A DNA stretch of 64,000 nucleotides from Histomonas meleagridis (Eukaryota > Parabasalia > Tritrichomonadida > Dientamoebidae): positions 1,302,001-1,366,000 of the forward strand of contig WSYJ01000178.1 in NCBI GenBank assembly GCA_020186115.1. The letters are read 5' to 3'. Shown piece after piece: positions 10,076 to 20,262 of this stretch (positions are counted from its first letter, which is position 1; each line of letters begins with the position of its first letter). The position numbers and the translations under genes are program-made. The notes under the pieces were generated by a model that worked only from the letters and a program-made list of their open reading frames with translations, ran no database searches and had not been told where the DNA came from.

Positions 10076-11449
10076 ATGCTGTTCTTGTCTTTAATAGGCA
10101 TTGTTGCGTCACACAAAACAATGCCCGCATACCGCCTTTTGCAATACACATCCAATATTTCAAATTCAACGGTGTTAGGATCAACTCGCGTATCAATTGA
10201 TTCACAAATTCAAAAACTTGGTTCCAAGCCAGATTCCAAAAAAGCTGTTTTTATTCCATTAAAAGATGCCGATGTCGAAACTGTTGCTTCATATATAAAC
10301 GCGTCATCTCCAATAATTTTTCAAGTCGACGATAAAGTAAGTGACACAAATGAACTTGAAGACTTCCTTTTAAGCGGCATGCAAAAGGCTCCAATTTATT
10401 TTATTTTTGGCAAAAATGAAATTCCATCTGAATTTTCATACGTAAAAACAGTAGATATAAAAGCAAATAATCCAATTAAAAAGACCAAAATGCAAAACGT
10501 CATTGGCATAATAAACTCCAGTAGGACATATGGACAAGAAAAAATTGCAATAATTACAGCAGCTTTAGACAGCTTTTCAACAGCTCCATCAGCACCAATT
10601 GGAGCCAATAGCAACGGTATTTCTCTTGCAGCACTTCTTGAAATCATGCGTCAAGTTTCCAAATTCCCAATTACCAACAACTGGGTATTTATCTTTGCTC
10701 TTACTGATGGTAACTACTGTGGGTATGAAGGTCTTGAGAAGTATCTCAGTGCATTGTCAGCAGTTCATTCTTCAAAGATCAAATTTGCTGTATCATTAGA
10801 ATCCATTTCTTCTCCCAAACTCCGCGGTGTCTTTGGTCAGCGTCTTCGTCGTGATTCTGCTTTTGCAAATTTCATGTACAGTTTACTCGACGCACTGAAA
10901 ACGGTTGGCATTCAATTTGACAGCGGTTTGAACGATGAGGAGCACTTTTCTCAGCTATCGTTCAACAAACACCTCATCAACTCAATTGCGATCTTAAATC
11001 AAGATGGAGATCGAATTTCTCGAGTAACTGATACTGTTCCTAATGTAACCCGTGCAAATGATATTGCTTGGGCTGTCTCAGAAGGATTACTTCGTATGAT
11101 GTATAACGCAGATAATACAGCAACAATGATAGACCGCGATTCAGTTGATACATCAAAGTGGGCAGATATAATCGCAAATGTACCAAGAATGTCTGCATTT
11201 AGAGATCAGACATTTTCTCAGGTAATCCTTCAATGGATGAAAAAGTTTACACCATCAGCAACAATTGATGAGTGGACATCAAACAAATGTATAGCACCAT
11301 ATACAGCAGCTTCAGCAACACTCGTATTCTATAATAGGGTCTCATTCAAGAAATTAGCAATGCTTTTCATAGTTGGTGTTGCATATGGAGTAGCTGCGCT
11401 TCTCTTAACTGGCCGGAAGAAGGTCTTTGAGCTGTTGTCACACAAGTAA
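10076..11449 (+). CDS. NCLN: Nicalin-like ER membrane protein (M28-peptidase fold, catalytically dead)
   Basis: 457 residues. The opening of the luminal domain, P-A-Y-R-L-L-Q-Y, matches nicalin's V-Y-R-M-Q-Q-Y. The core carries A-L-D-S-F-S-T-A-P followed by G-A-N-S-N-G-I-S-L-A-A-L-L-E-I, which aligns with Y-D-A-F-G-x-A-P ... G-A-D-S-N-G. The metal ligands of true M28 peptidases are not retained. Near the C terminus a V-F-Y-N/D motif is followed by a single membrane segment (about 420-443) and a short basic tail, as in nicalin. In animals nicalin forms the BOS complex with TMEM147 and NOMO at the multipass translocon. The annotated start gives an unusually short signal sequence (M-L-F-L-S-L-I-G-I-V-A-S). 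An upstream frame could supply a longer anchor. The stop is in TAAA. Confidence 0.8.
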   Translation: MLFLSLIGIVASHKTMPAYRLLQYTSNISNSTVLGSTRVSIDSQIQKLGSKPDSKKAVFIPLKDADVETVASYINASSPIIFQVDDKVSDTNELEDFLLSGMQKAPIYFIFGKNEIPSEFSYVKTVDIKANNPIKKTKMQNVIGIINSSRTYGQEKIAIITAALDSFSTAPSAPIGANSNGISLAALLEIMRQVSKFPITNNWVFIFALTDGNYCGYEGLEKYLSALSAVHSSKIKFAVSLESISSPKLRGVFGQRLRRDSAFANFMYSLLDALKTVGIQFDSGLNDEEHFSQLSFNKHLINSIAILNQDGDRISRVTDTVPNVTRANDIAWAVSEGLLRMMYNADNTATMIDRDSVDTSKWADIIANVPRMSAFRDQTFSQVILQWMKKFTPSATIDEWTSNKCIAPYTAASATLVFYNRVSFKKLAMLFIVGVAYGVAALLLTGRKKVFELLSHK

Positions 11450-11589
11450 ACAAAACAGATTAATAAGAATTTTTTACACTTCCCAAACAAAGCATACCAG
11501 CACTAGTTTTTTGAAATTTAGCAAACATATGTCCTACAAATAAATTTGTTTGTCGGAATTGTTCATTGTTCAAATTTTTATTACATTAA

Positions 11590-11603
11590 ATAACCGTCGA
11601 ATT
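11590..11603 (+). promoter_or_regulatory. AACCGTCGAATT element
   Basis: It lies about 125 bases before the start of the cysteine-rich membrane protein gene and is one of the recurrent AACCGT boxes in the window. Its function is inferred from recurrence only. Confidence 0.3.
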
Positions 11604-11728
11604 TTGGATCCATATTAATCGATTAATTTGGTAAAACGACGTTGTTTGTTTTATCGTTATTCATTGAAATTTTATTTACAACAGTTCTATGCACACAAAA
11701 AGTTATACAAGGGGTTTTAAACAAAGTG

Positions 11729-12154
11729 ATGGTTCAACCCAGCTTTGCCTTTTTTCTTTTGGCTGTATTAGGATGCTGCGCGCAAAAGTCAGATGAAGAA
11801 GCATCCAACAACAAAAAATGGCATGATACAGTTAAAATTGTATCAATGGTATCTCTTCCGATCGTTTTAATTATTGTTGCAGGACTAACAATAAAATGTT
11901 GTACAAGCAAAGATGATCCAGAGTGTTGTGGGTGTCTTAGTTGTTGCATTGATGATGTTGAAGGATGCTGTCAAAAGTGTTTTCACTTGTCGATTCCTTG
12001 CTGCTGCACAATTAACGATGAAGATTTCTGCTGCAAATGTTTGTGCAACTGCCATAATAATTTTACAAATGATTGTTGTTATTGGTGCGAAATTCCAATA
12101 TGCTGGGACTTTTATGTTTGGTGGGAAGATCACTGTTGCAGCTGTATTGAATGA
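11729..12154 (+). CDS. Small cysteine-rich single-span membrane protein, unknown function
   Basis: 141 residues from the ATG at 11729. The longer frame to 11642 starts with TTG and has no ATG. Residues 1-18 look like a signal peptide (hydrophobic F-A-F-F-L-L-A-V-L-G-C-C-A). A short polar ectodomain follows, then a membrane segment at about 37-58, then a tail of some 80 residues with about 25 cysteines, many as C-C or C-C-C pairs, and several tryptophans and histidines. In total 27 of 141 residues are Cys. The arrangement suggests a type I protein with a cytosolic Cys-rich tail that may be heavily palmitoylated or bind metal. I recognise no family. The open frame, the membrane topology and the regular Cys pairing support a real gene. 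Confidence 0.6.
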   Translation: MVQPSFAFFLLAVLGCCAQKSDEEASNNKKWHDTVKIVSMVSLPIVLIIVAGLTIKCCTSKDDPECCGCLSCCIDDVEGCCQKCFHLSIPCCCTINDEDFCCKCLCNCHNNFTNDCCYWCEIPICWDFYVWWEDHCCSCIE

Positions 12155-12304
12155 GCTACGCGTAATTTGTTTAAACGGAAATTCATATTTTGATTCTGAA
12201 TTGATCAATAATCGAACATGTTATATAAATATATTCATTCCAATGTTTTAGTAAGTTTATTATTTATTCGTAAGCTAAAAGGTACATTTTTTTCTTGATG
12301 TAAC

Positions 12305-13582
12305 TCAAATCATAATGTTCATGATCATGGATATTTCACTTTCCTTCTGATCTTCATCTTCCTTTTCCTTTCTATACAACTCAAGTGCTTTATTTGGCAT
12401 CATTCCATAGATGCATTTTATCTTTAAATTTTGGAAAACATGTGATTGCTTTGAAGCATTCTTCGCATCATTGATGGACTTAAAGGTAAGAATAGCGTAC
12501 ACTTCGTTTTTGGACTTTTTGATATTTATATTAGAAGCATTGGGATACAGCGCCCTTAAGTCTTTGCTTGTGACCGATGGGTGCAAATTGAATGCGATAA
12601 CCGAAAAGTGGCACAGAAAACCGACTTCAAGTGGAGCTTTCTGTTCTTTAAGCGCTTTGAGAGCGTTGCTTGCATCTTCATGTGTGTAGTATTGAACAAT
12701 ACCGTACGTACCATTAGGTGATTGTTGTACAATAGCATGGTGAAGATTTCCAAATTGTTTGAAGAAATGATATAGATCAAAAGATGATGCTGTTTCAACA
12801 ATTCTTTTAACAATGATTTGGAACTCATTCATAGATTTGCGTGTATCACTGTCAAGAAAATGCATTGCAATAATTTCATTTCCATCAACAATAGCTCCAT
12901 TGAAATATTTAATGGAATTATTGGCGTCTATGTTGTTTGCAAAAGAAATACTGACAGTTTGCGTTGAATCTATTGAATTATGATATTTGATTCCAGTTCT
13001 TTTGATTGGGCATTTGAAATTTTCAAACTCTTTTACCCTAAAGTCAAGAGGTAAATTGGAAACAGTTATCACAGGAATTTCAATGGAATTTGTGGAAATT
13101 GTAATATTTACATTTTTCACTTTAACATATGGTAAAAATGTGTAAATCAAATGAGCAAGTGATTTCTTGCGAACAGTGATTGCTGCAACCATCGGATTAT
13201 TTGTTGGTTGAATATCAAATGCATCGGAATTTGTGGAAAATTTCTCCAAAAAATCGTGTACTGCAACGCAAATATCAGAACTTGTTGAAAAATTTGTTAT
13301 ATAAATAACGTCAAACAAGTTGATTGTTGATATATCAAAATCAATTGGAATAATATTCGTATTAATGATTGGTTTAGTTGAGAATGAATTTAACTCTGAT
13401 ACTACGAAAGAAAATGATTGTGGATACTTGAAAGTTATTAAGAGTAAGTTTGGACAATCAGGAATATTTATCACTTCTCTTATGAAAGATAAATATGGAT
13501 CTAGCTTAGATTTGAATTCTTCATAGTTAAAATCAGCTTGAATATCATTGATCAAATATTGTAAGTAGGTCTTTTCTTCCAT
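12305..13582 (-). CDS. Multi-RRM RNA-binding protein, divergent PABP-like
   Basis: 425 residues. At least two recognisable RRM folds, probably four in tandem. The clearest begins near residue 250: an I-I-V-K-R-I strand, a helix with L-Y-H-F-F-K-Q-F-G-N-L, then the RNP1-like strand G-T-Y-G-I-V-Q-Y-Y and the A-x-N-A-L-K-A-L helix. A final domain follows at about 330-400. An earlier one near 165-245 has I-T-V-S-N-L-P and a V-S-I-S-F-A strand. The order and spacing resemble poly(A)-binding proteins, but the aromatic RNP residues are poorly kept and there is no C-terminal MLLE domain. The tail is acidic and basic mixed. The ATG at 13582 follows a CCGTTTATTTG box at 13599-13610. Function in mRNA binding is inferred from the fold. 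Confidence 0.6.
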   Translation of the reverse strand: MEEKTYLQYLINDIQADFNYEEFKSKLDPYLSFIREVINIPDCPNLLLITFKYPQSFSFVVSELNSFSTKPIINTNIIPIDFDISTINLFDVIYITNFSTSSDICVAVHDFLEKFSTNSDAFDIQPTNNPMVAAITVRKKSLAHLIYTFLPYVKVKNVNITISTNSIEIPVITVSNLPLDFRVKEFENFKCPIKRTGIKYHNSIDSTQTVSISFANNIDANNSIKYFNGAIVDGNEIIAMHFLDSDTRKSMNEFQIIVKRIVETASSFDLYHFFKQFGNLHHAIVQQSPNGTYGIVQYYTHEDASNALKALKEQKAPLEVGFLCHFSVIAFNLHPSVTSKDLRALYPNASNINIKKSKNEVYAILTFKSINDAKNASKQSHVFQNLKIKCIYGMMPNKALELYRKEKEDEDQKESEISMIMNIMI

Positions 13583-13598
13583 TTGGAGTACGTTAAAT

Positions 13599-13610
13599 CA
13601 AATAAACGGC
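13599..13610 (-). promoter_or_regulatory. CCGTTTATTT promoter-like element
   Basis: In the orientation of the RRM gene it reads GCCGTTTATTTG and ends about 16 bases before its ATG. Same core and spacing as the boxes before the RhoGAP and PH-RhoGAP genes. Confidence 0.5.
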
Positions 13611-13864
13611 TGTTAGTTGGCCAACAGCTTCGATAAGGGTTTTGATTGCTTTACTTGGCGAATGTTCTTTGATAATTGAAACTGCTTGAACATTTAAAGA
13701 CAATTTTTAAGCAATTAAAATTTAACTTTCAATTTCGAATTTTGGTAATATAATGAAATTGTTGTTAACTCATGGAAAATTTAAATAAAAATCCTGAAAT
13801 ATTTTTTTATTTATTTGTTGTTAACAGATAGCAAATTAGCACAAGAAATTAATTTGCGTTGCGC

Positions 13865-14353
13865 TTATTTAAGTGTTATGTAGTCAAGCGCAGTTTGAAC
13901 AGTTGAAAGATTATCATCAAACCATTTAACAATTTGAGGCTTTCTTTTCAATTTTTTCTTGTTAAATTCGATACCAGTATAAGCAGATAATATACGAGCA
14001 ATAAGAGAAAGTTCACCTTTCATTAAATTTCCCCATTTAGAATCAATTATTTCCCATGCCTTTGATTCCTTATAATTAAAATCACATACATCAAGCTTTT
14101 TATGTGTTTCATTGTTTTTTTGAGACTCCATTAAATTCTTTTCGCCTTTTTCTTTTTTATCAATTCTTGTTTCAAAATTTCCCTGTAAAATAGTTTGATG
14201 TAAATTTCTATCTGGATTGCTGCTGATGTTTAAGAGACACTCTTCCTGGCTTCCCATTATGAAAATGAGGTTCAGATCAAATTGAAAAAAGATTACTTTT
14301 AAAAAAACCGTTTCAATAGAATATTGAATGGGATTTTTGTCATGTTTTGACAT
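13865..14353 (-). CDS. Unknown protein with a conserved-looking helical C-terminal domain
   Basis: 162 residues from the ATG at 14353, or 130 from a second ATG at 14257 (M-G-S-Q-E-E). The first 32 residues of the long form are hydrophobic and AT-driven, so the shorter start may be right. The middle is charged and low in complexity (K-K-E-K-G-E-K-N). The last 70 residues are compact and well mixed, with K-A-W-E-I-I-D-S-K-W-G-N-L, a helix with L-S-L-I-A-R-I-L-S-A-Y-T-G-I, a basic stretch K-K-K-L-K-R-K and a terminal W-F-D-D-N-L. That pattern would suit a small DNA- or protein-binding helical domain, but I cannot name a family. Confidence 0.5.
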   Translation of the reverse strand: MSKHDKNPIQYSIETVFLKVIFFQFDLNLIFIMGSQEECLLNISSNPDRNLHQTILQGNFETRIDKKEKGEKNLMESQKNNETHKKLDVCDFNYKESKAWEIIDSKWGNLMKGELSLIARILSAYTGIEFNKKKLKRKPQIVKWFDDNLSTVQTALDYITLK

Positions 14354-14731
14354 TTTTGTGAGAAGGGTTCCTGTGAAATAACAAAAAAAAAAAAACGAAA
14401 GAGAGTGAGCAAGTCCGAATCAAAAATATTTTTGATTGTTTATTCTAAACAATTCATATGATAGATTTTTCAAAACATTATAATTCAATAATTTAACTAA
14501 AGCAATTATAAATTTAAATTATATCAATCAAAATATATCAGATATTCCGAATTTTTCGAAAAGAACCCTACATTGATAGTTCTAAAAAGGCCATTAAACA
14601 AAAGGTTTTAAGTCACATACGAATAAAAGGAAACAATTTTTAGTGGTAAAAAAACAATATGTAAACCAATCAAAATATCGGTTTCGTCACTTTTCAAACA
14701 ACAAAATTTCGATAATTTCGTAAACAGTTGT

Positions 14732-16003
14732 TTACTGACTTTGTTGTCTTAAAGTCTTCAGTTTCTCTTGTAACGCCTCATAAAGTTGTACCGCCTCAGG
14801 ACATTTTGACTGCATTTTTGCCAATTCTTTTTGGGATAATTCCCATTTTTGTGTTTGAGTAGAGACTGCCTTTGATATAATTTTCAAATCCTTTACAGGT
14901 TCTAATGCAGTTTTATGTACACATCCCCAATTATTGTTATAAACAGAAATTGTCCAGCCGTCGCAATCCTCGGCGACCGTTTGTACGATAGCTCCTTGGG
15001 GAACGTTAAGAACAAACGGGTAATCTGTCTGAAGTTGCATTGTGATTAAATTAAACGATGTAACACCAGTAGAGTTATAATACATCAATGGGTTATCACC
15101 AAAGATCTCATCATAGTTCTCAATAATGCTAGTACATAAGGATTGTTGAATTGATGACTCTGTAAAAGCTTCATTACTATTACCTTCCTCAGAATAAATA
15201 AGAGAAGGCCCTACACATACTGAAATGGCTCGGGCATCCATAAGATTGGTGGCAGAATGCTCCATAACACGACGTAAATGTGCAAAAAGATACGCAAGAA
15301 GACAATAGTTAGAGATTGGAAGAAGCCTCATAAGCGAACGAAGACTTTCGATTTGTTTTTCACGTGAAAGTGTCGGAAGTGTCTTTAATTTCTCGATATT
15401 TTGTGGTGGGATGATTGATGTGGAAAGTGTTCGTAAAAATAACTTAACAGTGCCTGTAGCATCATGGCAATGAGTGAATTCAACATCTTTGTTGGCATTT
15501 ACTGCTTCTACGGTTTCTTCATATTTGACTGACGATCCATTATGTCGGTAAATTCCTTCGTCATCGAGATGGCTTTCTTCAATAAACTTAATTGCTTTGA
15601 CAATGAAATAAGGAACTGGAAGATAGCAGCCAACTTTATTTGGATTAACCATAGTGGCATTAAATAGCCTTTGTTTGAAGACAGTGATAACTGTACATTG
15701 ACGAATAGCATCCATCCATTCTTGACGTTCTTTATTTGTTGATGCACGGATTAAAAAGTCTGGCCGTTTTGCATTGACAGAAGGTGGAACGTGTAAAAGA
15801 AAGTAAAATCCTGGATCACCTGTTGATTGCTCATTTGTAACAACGCAATCAATTAATGGAATTGATCCAAGCTTTTCTTTAAGACTTTGATCTTTATAAT
15901 ACTCAAGTGATTTGGATCGTAGAGCAAAATGCCTACGCTTCCAACTATGAACAGAGCCTCCTTTTTTTTCAAGGAATCCTTTTTTTATAATTTCGTCGCT
16001 CAT
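14732..16003 (-). CDS. PH-RhoGAP-SH3-like signalling protein
   Basis: 423 residues with a clear domain string. An N-terminal PH domain (about 5-103) begins K-K-G-F-L-E-K-K-G-G with W-K-R-R-H-F-A-L and ends with the invariant Trp of E-R-Q-E-W-M-D-A-I. The RhoGAP domain (about 110-300) has arginine finger R153 in E-G-I-Y-R-H-N-G and K187 in V-K-L-F-L-R-T-L. The usual Asn of the N-L/M helix is partly replaced (N-L-M-D-A-R-A). An SH3-like segment lies at about 325-370 (D-Y-P-F-V-L-N-V-P ... D-G-W-T-I ... N-N-W-G-C-V), then a C-terminal coiled coil (about 385-423). It is probably recruited to phosphoinositide-rich membrane to turn off Rac/Rho. This fits the PTEN-like and IPK genes nearby, though proximity is not evidence of a complex. 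Confidence 0.88.
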   Translation of the reverse strand: MSDEIIKKGFLEKKGGSVHSWKRRHFALRSKSLEYYKDQSLKEKLGSIPLIDCVVTNEQSTGDPGFYFLLHVPPSVNAKRPDFLIRASTNKERQEWMDAIRQCTVITVFKQRLFNATMVNPNKVGCYLPVPYFIVKAIKFIEESHLDDEGIYRHNGSSVKYEETVEAVNANKDVEFTHCHDATGTVKLFLRTLSTSIIPPQNIEKLKTLPTLSREKQIESLRSLMRLLPISNYCLLAYLFAHLRRVMEHSATNLMDARAISVCVGPSLIYSEEGNSNEAFTESSIQQSLCTSIIENYDEIFGDNPLMYYNSTGVTSFNLITMQLQTDYPFVLNVPQGAIVQTVAEDCDGWTISVYNNNWGCVHKTALEPVKDLKIISKAVSTQTQKWELSQKELAKMQSKCPEAVQLYEALQEKLKTLRQQSQ

Positions 16004-16704
16004 TCTGTTTTTGGAGACAACTTTTTGATAATTTTATTGAAATAAACGGACAGATAAACTCAGAAAATTTTATTTGTGGCGAAATATGCCATGTCACATG
16101 ACAGATAAAATTAGTAACAAAGCATTGTATATATACAAAATTCTTTTATTTTGTAACGTAATATTCTCAATTACTTATCAATCTATTTCATTTATCAGAT
16201 TAAAATAAATTTTTCATAAAATCTATAAAAAATTATATTCAACAAGGTTCTTACTTTTTTTACTACTCCATTTCTCAAATTTAAAAACTTAATATAAAAA
16301 TATCAATGAAGAATATAAAATATATTTAAAGGTCTGACATTATGCCTTTTTTTTCGAATAAAAGGAAATATTAGTAATGATAATTTTGAAAAAATCTAGA
16401 TGAATACTTACCATAAATATTCCAAGTATTGAAGAAGAAAGGGACATCTTTATAACAAGTTATATATGATATGATTGAAAATTTATTGTTCGTACAAAAT
16501 TTATTCGTTGATTAATAATGAATTGTTTAATTCATGAGAACTCAAGACACCATCAAGTAAAACCGTCAAGGGGGAATAAACGCGCTTTTGTTTCCTTTAT
16601 TTTAATTATCCTTCCCTTTGAATTCAATTAGCGAGTTCTATATTTTCAAACCATATGAAATATTCTTAGCTTTAGACTCAATATCAATCGATTGGTTAAA
16701 AAAA
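16004..16704. other. Intergenic region with an orphan double element
   Basis: Apart from the promoter-like box at 16039, this 700-base stretch has no gene. At 16559-16583 there is an AACCGTC box followed closely by AATAAACG, the two forms of the recurrent upstream motif, with no intact gene start near them on either strand. They could mark a lost gene. Confidence 0.35.
16039..16051 (-). promoter_or_regulatory. CCGTTTATTT promoter-like element
   Basis: Reads GTCCGTTTATTTC in the orientation of the PH-RhoGAP gene, about 36 bases before its ATG. One of the best matches to the recurrent core. Confidence 0.5.
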
Positions 16705-17285
16705 TATTTAAATATCTTTCGCATCAATGTCAATTCCTACTTGTTCAAGAAGTAATTTCACTATTTCAATGTCACCATTTTCAGATGCAATCACAAGTGT
16801 TGTATCAAATTATTCGAATAATCACCAAATATCATATCAATAGATTTCTGATGTATAAAATACTTGACAAGCTCAATATTACCAAAATTATTTTCTATAA
16901 TAAAATCACTAATAAGATTTATATTTCCAATTTGCAAATTAATGTTTCATTGGTTTCTATTCCTTCTTTTATCAAAAAAAGAAAGAATTTCAAAATTACA
17001 ATATGTTATGCATTTATCTCCTAAAGTTTCTAGTTTTATAATGTCTTTGATACCATATTTATTATAAAGATAATAAAATATATCATTTAGATGAAATATA
17101 ATTGAATTATCATATGATATATCTGAATATTTACAATTTTGCTCACAAAGATGAAAAATTTCAAGATTCCCACCTGCAACAGCATATTTATATGTTTTTT
17201 CTATTTTTGCACCATTCAGAAGTAAATGTTTAAAACATTAAATAGATCCAAAAAATGCTGCATAATCAATTAATGTAACATTGAA
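16705..17285 (-). pseudogene. DUF3447/ankyrin gene remnant
   Basis: On the minus strand the sequence matches the intact ankyrin gene in pieces. The DUF3447 end (L-I-D-Y-A-A-F-F-like, A-V-A-G-G-N) lies at about 17170-17285. A stretch around 17070-17100 codes F-H-L-N-D-I-F-Y-Y-L-Y-like residues. A single ankyrin module lies at about 16705-16805, with its loop spacer beginning at 16809. Stops and frameshifts occur throughout and there is no start. It is a truncated, decayed copy. Confidence 0.7.
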
Positions 17286-17677
17286 ATATCAATTTAATTA
17301 TTTTTGTTTTTTTTATCACGATTCTTCATAGCATAATTACATTGAACAAATTATTTTCCCCAAATTATTTTTTATAAGATTACAAAATTTTATCGATAAT
17401 AATTACATTATTAATACATTGCATTATATCAATTTACACCTCTGTTTTACGACAAATATATTTTCATGTTTTTATTATTTGTTAAAAGATTTTTTGGTTA
17501 ATTTAAATTTACTAAAGCGAAAGACTTACAAAATTTTCTTTTATTTATTCTCTTTTTTTATGAAATCTTTTGAATCATTTGATTCATCAACTAAACGCTC
17601 ACTATTTCATCTTTAAGTGAATATTCTGAAAGAAATACATATAGAACTCAAGCACAAGATCTTATTATTGAAAGGGT

Positions 17678-19059
17678 GTTGAAGAAATCAATGCTTATGC
17701 TTTTGAGGAATGGATTTATCTTAAATCAGTTACATCAATTAGAAGTGCTGCATTTTATCGATGTGCATCATTAATTAATATTACAATACCAAATTCGATT
17801 CCTTCATTTGCAAGTTTTCTATTTTATCAGTGTGAATCATTGGTAAGCATTCCAATACCAAATACAGTTACATCAATTGGAAGTTCTGCGTTTCGTGATT
17901 GTATGGCGTTAATTGATATTACAATTCCGAATTTAATTACAATAATTAAAAGTTATGTAATTTATGGATGAGAATCATTTGTATATTTCATAATACCAAA
18001 TTCAATTACTTCAATTGGAAGTAATGCATTTGCATATTGTAGAAAATTGGAAATAATTAAAATTAGCGAAAATGTTGCAACAATTGGAAGTTCTTCATTT
18101 GAGTGATGTCTTAATTTAGTAACGATTAAAATTGGCGAAAATGTCACAACAATTGGAGATTATGCATTTCAATATTGTAACAATTTAATTTGTATTTATT
18201 TCACAGGCAATAAATCGCCATCAGATATAAGTTCAAATGCATTTTCACTTGTGCCAGCACAATATGTTATTACATCAGATTTGTATGAAGATGAAACATT
18301 TCCGTATCGAAAGGTTCATCTATTGAAGGATGCGATCAATATCCCTGGCCTACGCAAAAATTCACACAGTCAAATACATTAACAAAGTCAAATACATATT
18401 TTCCAAGTAATATATTTACTGAATCAAATACATATTCTCAGAGTAATACATTTTCTAATTCATTTTTAGAATCAAACACATTTACTGAGACAAATACTTT
18501 TACTAACACGAGCGTATACGCAATCATTAACATTTTCTAATTCGAATGCTTTCACTAATTTAAATACATTTACACAGTTACTGCAATATAATACATCTTT
18601 TGTTCACACATTATTCATTACGTAATCGATTACGCAAACAATTATATCCAAAACTGTGATTACAAATACTATTTCTCTTACGTTCATTAATTCTTCATAT
18701 TGTGTTAAAACATTTTTATCTATTATTAATATATAATTCTTGAATATTTTTCATACATTTCATATTATACTGGTTTATATACTATTATAAAACAAAATGA
18801 AATGAATAACAATATGAATAACAAACAAATTATTTTAATTATTACTTGTGTTTATGTTATAGTAATTATCATTGTTATATTCTCTATAATATTAATTATT
18901 CATAAAAAACGAAGTAATGAAGCAGAAAACATGAAAGAAGGAAATGTTGATAAAGATAACTTTGACATTTCAATGAATAACTTATCAATAGATATCTCGA
19001 ATATTGAAGAAGATACATTCGCAGTTGATTTCAAAGAAAAGAAATTTAAACATATTTAA
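17678..19059 (+). pseudogene. BspA-like leucine-rich-repeat surface protein, broken and 5'-truncated
   Basis: From 17678 the sequence codes successive 23-residue BspA (Treponema pallidum-type) LRR units: V-T-S-I-G-S-x-A-F-x-x-C-x-S-L-x-x-I-x-I-P-N. It is open except for TGA codons at about 17969 and 18105. After the last unit comes the C-I-Y-F-T-G motif, then a stalk rich in S-N-T-F-T repeats (about 18360-18600) that needs a frameshift near 18345. About 200 bases on, a separate open frame from 18802 encodes a membrane segment (about 22 hydrophobic residues) and an acidic 50-residue tail. Intact relatives are abundant trichomonad surface proteins with cytosolic tails thought to act in adhesion or endocytosis. 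The N-terminus is missing here. The copy at 25167-26442 shares layout and breaks. Confidence 0.8.
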
Positions 19060-19270
19060 ATCAAGTTAATGGAAATTTACTGTTTTTCATTGACTTAGCT
19101 TTATATCGTTGTGTTAAAGCTTCAATGATGTTGAAAATTTATAAAAGATATCGCATAATGAAATAAAATGTTTTTAATATAAATCGTTATGCGTTTTAAG
19201 AACAAAATTTGTTAATAAACATAAAAAATTAAAATTTTTAAATATGTTAAAAAGAAAAATAATACAATTT

Positions 19271-19939
19271 TTAATCAATGTTTCGTTTGGTTTTGTTGAA
19301 CAAATTCGTTTTGGAGAGTTCCCACCCAAAAATTGGAAACTTGAAGAAGATTAAGAAATATGAAACAAACTCAAAGAAAGAGCTGATTGATATGATCTCT
19401 TCTACGCTTAGAACTGTTGACAATATTCGTGTTATGTGGAAGGAAACAATGAAAAATGATGAAAATGCATTGTAAAAAATTATTGGAAGATTGATTGTAT
19501 AACCGATTCTTTTCAGAAGATAATCACAAAGAATGAAGTTAACTTGAGCAGAGAAAAAGAACAAGAATTCCATAACAGTCTGATAATTTATCAGATCAAA
19601 TTCAGAAAGTGATGAAAACCCAATTAACCCAGCAATGGTCCCAAACGAGTTCAAAAATATAATGTATCTGATAGTGGTATCAATTTTTGAATGAGTTTTG
19701 CTTGCAACATTTTTAAAGAATTCATAAAAAAGATAGCAAATCAAAACGCATGTTATATGTGTTGAAATATGAAACAGTTTTGATATTGGAGAACGACTTA
19801 ACATTAATGAAATTGGTATAAAAGAAAAAAAACTATCAAATTCATGACTTGAAAAAAGCAAAGAAATTAAAATTACAGCTCCTTGGAGAATAAAAATACT
19901 TGTGTACAATACGTAAGGAAACTGAAAAGCAAAATACAT
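19271..19939 (-). CDS. Polytopic membrane protein, possibly Frag1/DRAM/Sfk1-like
   Basis: 222 residues from the ATG at 19939. The frame extends to 19978 only with GTG and has an upstream stop. About six hydrophobic helices are visible: around residues 8-30, 40-55, 60-85, 95-115, 125-145 and 185-210. Loops are short and the tail is basic (K-T-N-L-F-N-K-T-K-R). The spacing of helices and the pattern F-G-x-I-A-G-L-I-G-F-S followed by E-F...F-F-F-S-A-Q suggest the six-span Frag1/DRAM/Sfk1 group, whose members act in lipid or GPI-anchor remodelling and autophagy. The match is weak and I would not transfer a function. Other small polytopic families are equally possible. Confidence 0.45.
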   Translation of the reverse strand: MYFAFQFPYVLYTSIFILQGAVILISLLFSSHEFDSFFSFIPISLMLSRSPISKLFHISTHITCVLICYLFYEFFKNVASKTHSKIDTTIRYIIFLNSFGTIAGLIGFSSLSEFDLINYQTVMEFLFFFSAQVNFILCDYLLKRIGYTINLPIIFYNAFSSFFIVSFHITRILSTVLSVEEIISISSFFEFVSYFLIFFKFPIFGWELSKTNLFNKTKRNID

Positions 19940-20262
19940 GATGTTTAATTTGGTCGAATGTTGAGATTTTGTTTCCACTTTTTAAGTTGTTATTTGGTCT
20001 GATATATCAAGTCCGAATTCGGATATTTGCTGTTTTGGTCTGTATTTTATAATTTTTAACTCCTTAATTATTTTTTATCAAAAAATAATTACTCCATCAC
20101 TTTCTAAAAGGTATTTATTTATTAACAAAGAAAATGATAAATTATTTGTTTATGAAGAATTTTGTAAATTCATAAACATCAGCTGAATGGATGACTCTCT
20201 ATTCTTCACCGACATTTATAAAATTATTTAAATCATAAAATATAATAAAAACATATATATTC
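19940..20262. other. Intergenic region with no recognised content
   Basis: AT-rich spacer between divergently oriented genes. I see no clear AACCGT element or other feature in it. Confidence 0.35.

Noticed and set aside
19278-19475. Plus-strand 65-codon frame
   Set aside because: Antisense to the polytopic membrane protein, without signal of its own.
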